A DNA stretch of 26,455 nucleotides from a virus: positions 1 to 26,455 of the IMG/VR virus record IMGVR_UViG_3300017989_005011, one strand, 5' to 3'. The translations under genes and the position numbers were made by a program. Shown here piece by piece: positions 24,043 through 26,455 of this stretch. How positions within the stretch are numbered: the stretch's first letter is position 1; every line of letters starts with the position of its first letter. The notes below the pieces were generated by a model that was not told the DNA's origin, did not search any database, and was given only the letters and a program-made list of their open reading frames with translations.

Positions 24043-24812
24043 CAATTTCCCCATTTCGTCTTCAAATATTCGGAAGCTTCCGCCTTCATTTCTTCTGAGT
24101 ATCTAGGTCTGGCATGGGTCATATGAAATATCTTGAGATCCTTGCAACATACAGAAGGTAGTGATGCAAGAACGCAAGTGTTAGAAAAGTCTACGTCATC
24201 TAAAGGCCACCCAGGTAATCTAGCATCCCATAAGTCATGTCGCATAAAAAGCTCTCTAGCTATAGAGTGACCAGTAGTTCCAAAATGATTAAGGGTCTTG
24301 AGAGGCTTACTAGAAGTACACCAATGAAAATTAGGAGGAAGTACTTCTGGGTGTACTTCTATAAAATGATCTACTTCAGAAGGGGTAAGGTCGGATAGGT
24401 CTTCATAAAAGCCGCCAGGACCTCCGGAAGTACTAGCAAGCCAAGGTAGCACTACTGTGTTAGGTACAGAGGTATGGACTAAATCTACCAATTTAAGAAA
24501 ATCGGTTCTAACTAGCACGTCCTGATCTAACCATACTACTATATCACCCAAGGCCATAGCAGCACCACATTTACGTGCACTAGTAACCGGACGAACATCT
24601 CCCTCCACTAAGTCACGCCAAACATAGGAAATAGGAGCGAAGCGTGTGCAGATCTCTCGTATGTCACAATCAGCTTCTTCAGGAGTATCGTCCACCACTA
24701 TAATCTCATAGTCTTCAAAAGTATTGGCACGAAGCATTCGAAGAGTAAGGCTTAATTCTTTTGCGCGATCGTAAGTAGGTATTACTACAGAGATTCTAGG
24801 AAAAGCATCCAT
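24042..24812 (-). CDS. GT2 family glycosyltransferase
   Basis: A 256-residue GT-A enzyme. ISVVIPTYDRAKELSLTLRML (7-27) is the classic GT2 opening, YEIIVVDDTP (35-44) the first acid pair, and VVWLDQDVL (92-100) gives D96-Q-D98 as the DxD-type site. HFGTTGHSIARELFMRHDLWDARLPGWPLDDVDFSNT in the C-terminal part matches the galactosyltransferase-type acceptor segment (with W..DD.D). No membrane helix is visible, so it is likely soluble. It starts at ATG 24812 two codons after the upstream stop. Its sugar cannot be assigned. Confidence 0.92.
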   Translation of the reverse strand: MDAFPRISVVIPTYDRAKELSLTLRMLRANTFEDYEIIVVDDTPEEADCDIREICTRFAPISYVWRDLVEGDVRPVTSARKCGAAMALGDIVVWLDQDVLVRTDFLKLVDLVHTSVPNTVVLPWLASTSGGPGGFYEDLSDLTPSEVDHFIEVHPEVLPPNFHWCTSSKPLKTLNHFGTTGHSIARELFMRHDLWDARLPGWPLDDVDFSNTCVLASLPSVCCKDLKIFHMTHARPRYSEEMKAEASEYLKTKWGN

Positions 24813-24816
24813 AACC

Positions 24817-26455
24817 TCACCAATCTAACTTCTTGAGTCTTCTAATAATATCCAAATAGAATGTCCACTCATACAAAATATCATCCCAAGTAAAAAATTG
24901 AAAGGCCCTTTGTCTAGCTTGCTTTTGCATAAGGGCCAGTTCATCTCTGTTAGTAGTCAATCTAGCACATAATTGTTCTACTACTGTATCCTGAAATGCT
25001 TGAGTACTTGGATGTGTAGGAATAACTAATCCAGTATATCCATGCACTACTGTTTCAGACAATGCTCCTATATCGTGAGTAACTATCATACAGCCAGCAG
25101 CTTGACATTCTAAAGCGGAAAGGCAAAAAAGTTCGTTGTAATCACAAGGAAAAAGCATTGCGTCAGATTCTTGTTGTAGAGCCAACAATTTAGAACGTTC
25201 TACTCTACCATAAAAAAGTACTCCCGGTAGTTTCTCTAAAGCTAATTTTTCTGACGTGTTTCCTGCATCCGATAAACCCCACAAAGTCTTATCACAGGTA
25301 ACTACTAGAGTAGCATCAGGCACTCTCTCTTTAATCCGAGGAAAAATATCTATCAAGTATTTAAGGCCTCTGTCTGGCTGAGAACAATAAATAAGCTGAT
25401 TAGGTACTTTAGGTCGTATACCTTGATATTCCTCAGGATCAAATCCGAGATTTATAACTTTTACTTTTTCGCGAGGAAGGTGCATTTCTGTTACTAAATA
25501 ATTTGCATGAAAATCACTAATAGCAAAGATTAAATCATATCCTCCTACTATATCTACAATACTACTATGAGGATATTGATCACAAGACCACCATATCTTA
25601 ATATCAGCATCTATAGTTTCAGGAGGTAGTAATTCTCTAAACATTATACCGATATCGTAATGGTCAGATAAATCAGGACCAGTATCTACCTCGACTCCAC
25701 GATGTATCATAGCCTCTCTTGCAAGACATAATGATAGTTCAGAGCCCCCTCCTCCATCTCTTACATTGTAGTTACCCGTGGTGTATATTCCAACGGACCT
25801 ACCCTCCCAGCCACTGCCTCGTCTATAAAACATAGATTCCCGTATAGCTTTTGGTTGAGTTTGATCTACGTGCATTACTTGTTGACTATCTAGTTTCCAT
25901 GCATCTCTTAAATGGGCATCTACATAAAGCTGTGGACGGCTTTGGGCATCCTCGTTATCTTCCCTATCTATAAACTTTTTTATTCGGGGATATTGATGTC
26001 TGTAAGGGAGCAAGAACCCATAGTGAAAAGTTTGTACGTTAGTAAACCATCGACCTCTGGTGGCTACATGAATAGGAGTTCCATTGCATATAGGAGTAAC
26101 TGATAAGTCAACAAAGGTATAACCAGGTAAATCTCTCCACAACCTTATAGGAGGAGGTACATACCTAATATGAGAAGTATCTCTAACAAAATACAAGTTG
26201 TCCCATCTCATATAATCACAACCATCGTCATACTTACAAGCGGATACTACTTTAGATATTTGACGGGGATCATAAATCTCATCAGCGTCTACTTTCCATA
26301 TCCATTCGCCTGTACATTGCTCGAAGGCAAAATTATGCTGAACTATATCCCAATTATCTGTAGAGGCGGCATTTCCAAAACTACCCTCAAAATATTTGAT
26401 CTTAGAAGAATCAAAAGAATCTATAACGGTCTTGGTTAGATCAGTAGAGGGGCCC
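24817..26455 (-). CDS. GT2-GT4 fusion glycosyltransferase, 5' end cut by window edge
   Basis: The frame stays open to the window edge: the ATG at 26211 is internal, since 81 further codons read upstream without a stop. That upstream part has a GT2 signature, AFEQCTGEWIWKVDADEIYDP (DADE at 26278-26289). The C-terminal ~330 residues are a GT-B GT4 domain: GSELSLCLAREAM, a linker around KVKVINLGFDPEEY, LLYCSQPDRGLKYLIDIFP-type donor entry, and E-L-F-C-L-S-A-L-E, the E-x7-E motif. I see one protein with two transferase domains of different folds, suggesting two successive sugar additions. The N-terminus is missing. Confidence 0.9.
   Translation of the reverse strand, partial: GPSTDLTKTVIDSFDSSKIKYFEGSFGNAASTDNWDIVQHNFAFEQCTGEWIWKVDADEIYDPRQISKVVSACKYDDGCDYMRWDNLYFVRDTSHIRYVPPPIRLWRDLPGYTFVDLSVTPICNGTPIHVATRGRWFTNVQTFHYGFLLPYRHQYPRIKKFIDREDNEDAQSRPQLYVDAHLRDAWKLDSQQVMHVDQTQPKAIRESMFYRRGSGWEGRSVGIYTTGNYNVRDGGGGSELSLCLAREAMIHRGVEVDTGPDLSDHYDIGIMFRELLPPETIDADIKIWWSCDQYPHSSIVDIVGGYDLIFAISDFHANYLVTEMHLPREKVKVINLGFDPEEYQGIRPKVPNQLIYCSQPDRGLKYLIDIFPRIKERVPDATLVVTCDKTLWGLSDAGNTSEKLALEKLPGVLFYGRVERSKLLALQQESDAMLFPCDYNELFCLSALECQAAGCMIVTHDIGALSETVVHGYTGLVIPTHPSTQAFQDTVVEQLCARLTTNRDELALMQKQARQRAFQFFTWDDILYEWTFYLDIIRRLKKLDW

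Noticed and set aside
17553-26455. Glycosyltransferases as DNA-base hypermodification enzymes
   Set aside because: No base hydroxylase, thymidylate-synthase-like or kinase gene accompanies them, and GT2/GT4/GT9 with radical SAM fits a glycan; not fully excluded.

Overview
This window looks like part of a large tailed bacteriophage genome, probably from an uncultured virus. Every supportable gene lies on the minus strand, so transcription runs from base 26455 towards base 1. Genes are packed with 0-50 base gaps or 1-30 base overlaps. The sequence is AT-rich, and starts usually follow clear GGAGG-type ribosome binding sites, with several GTG starts. No rRNA, tRNA, integrase or CRISPR array was seen. 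Good Shine-Dalgarno sites and sigma-70-like promoters point to a bacterial host, but the host group cannot be named from this window.

Layout in transcription order. (1) 26455-17553: a sugar and glycan cassette of eight genes. It holds a GT2-GT4 fusion cut by the window edge, two GT2-like transferases, a short GT9, a tandem two-domain methyltransferase, a B12-binding radical SAM enzyme, a second GT9 and a GT-B transferase. (2) 17504-15438: a 688-residue beta-rich protein, probably a tail or fibre component. (3) 15310-14152: an Amidase_3 lysin and a sigma-70-like factor, preceded by a two-tier hairpin. (4) 14058-7746: a replication operon behind a near-consensus promoter. It encodes an SF2 helicase, a 5'-3' exonuclease, an XRE-type HTH protein, a 584-residue unknown protein, a DnaC-like loader with no Walker A, and a DnaB-type helicase. 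(5) 7677-6787: a compact DnaG-like primase with its own promoter. (6) 6723-5574: two small proteins that share an N-terminal module; one carries Pro-Glu repeats. (7) 5490-1: a 70-residue protein, a family 4 uracil-DNA glycosylase fused to a family A DNA polymerase and interrupted by an intein, a possible UvsY-like mediator, and a gp32-like ssDNA-binding protein that runs off the left edge.

Together, sections 4-7 make a nearly complete phage replisome: primase, helicase, loader, polymerase, exonuclease, SSB and a recombination helicase with a possible mediator. The sigma factor beside the lysin suggests a virus-encoded late transcription switch. The glycan cassette feeds directly into a structural gene, so the simplest reading is that the phage decorates a virion protein or alters host surface sugar; this is inference. 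The strongest single oddity is the 395-residue intein placed inside polymerase motif B, between the catalytic Lys and Phe of the O-helix.
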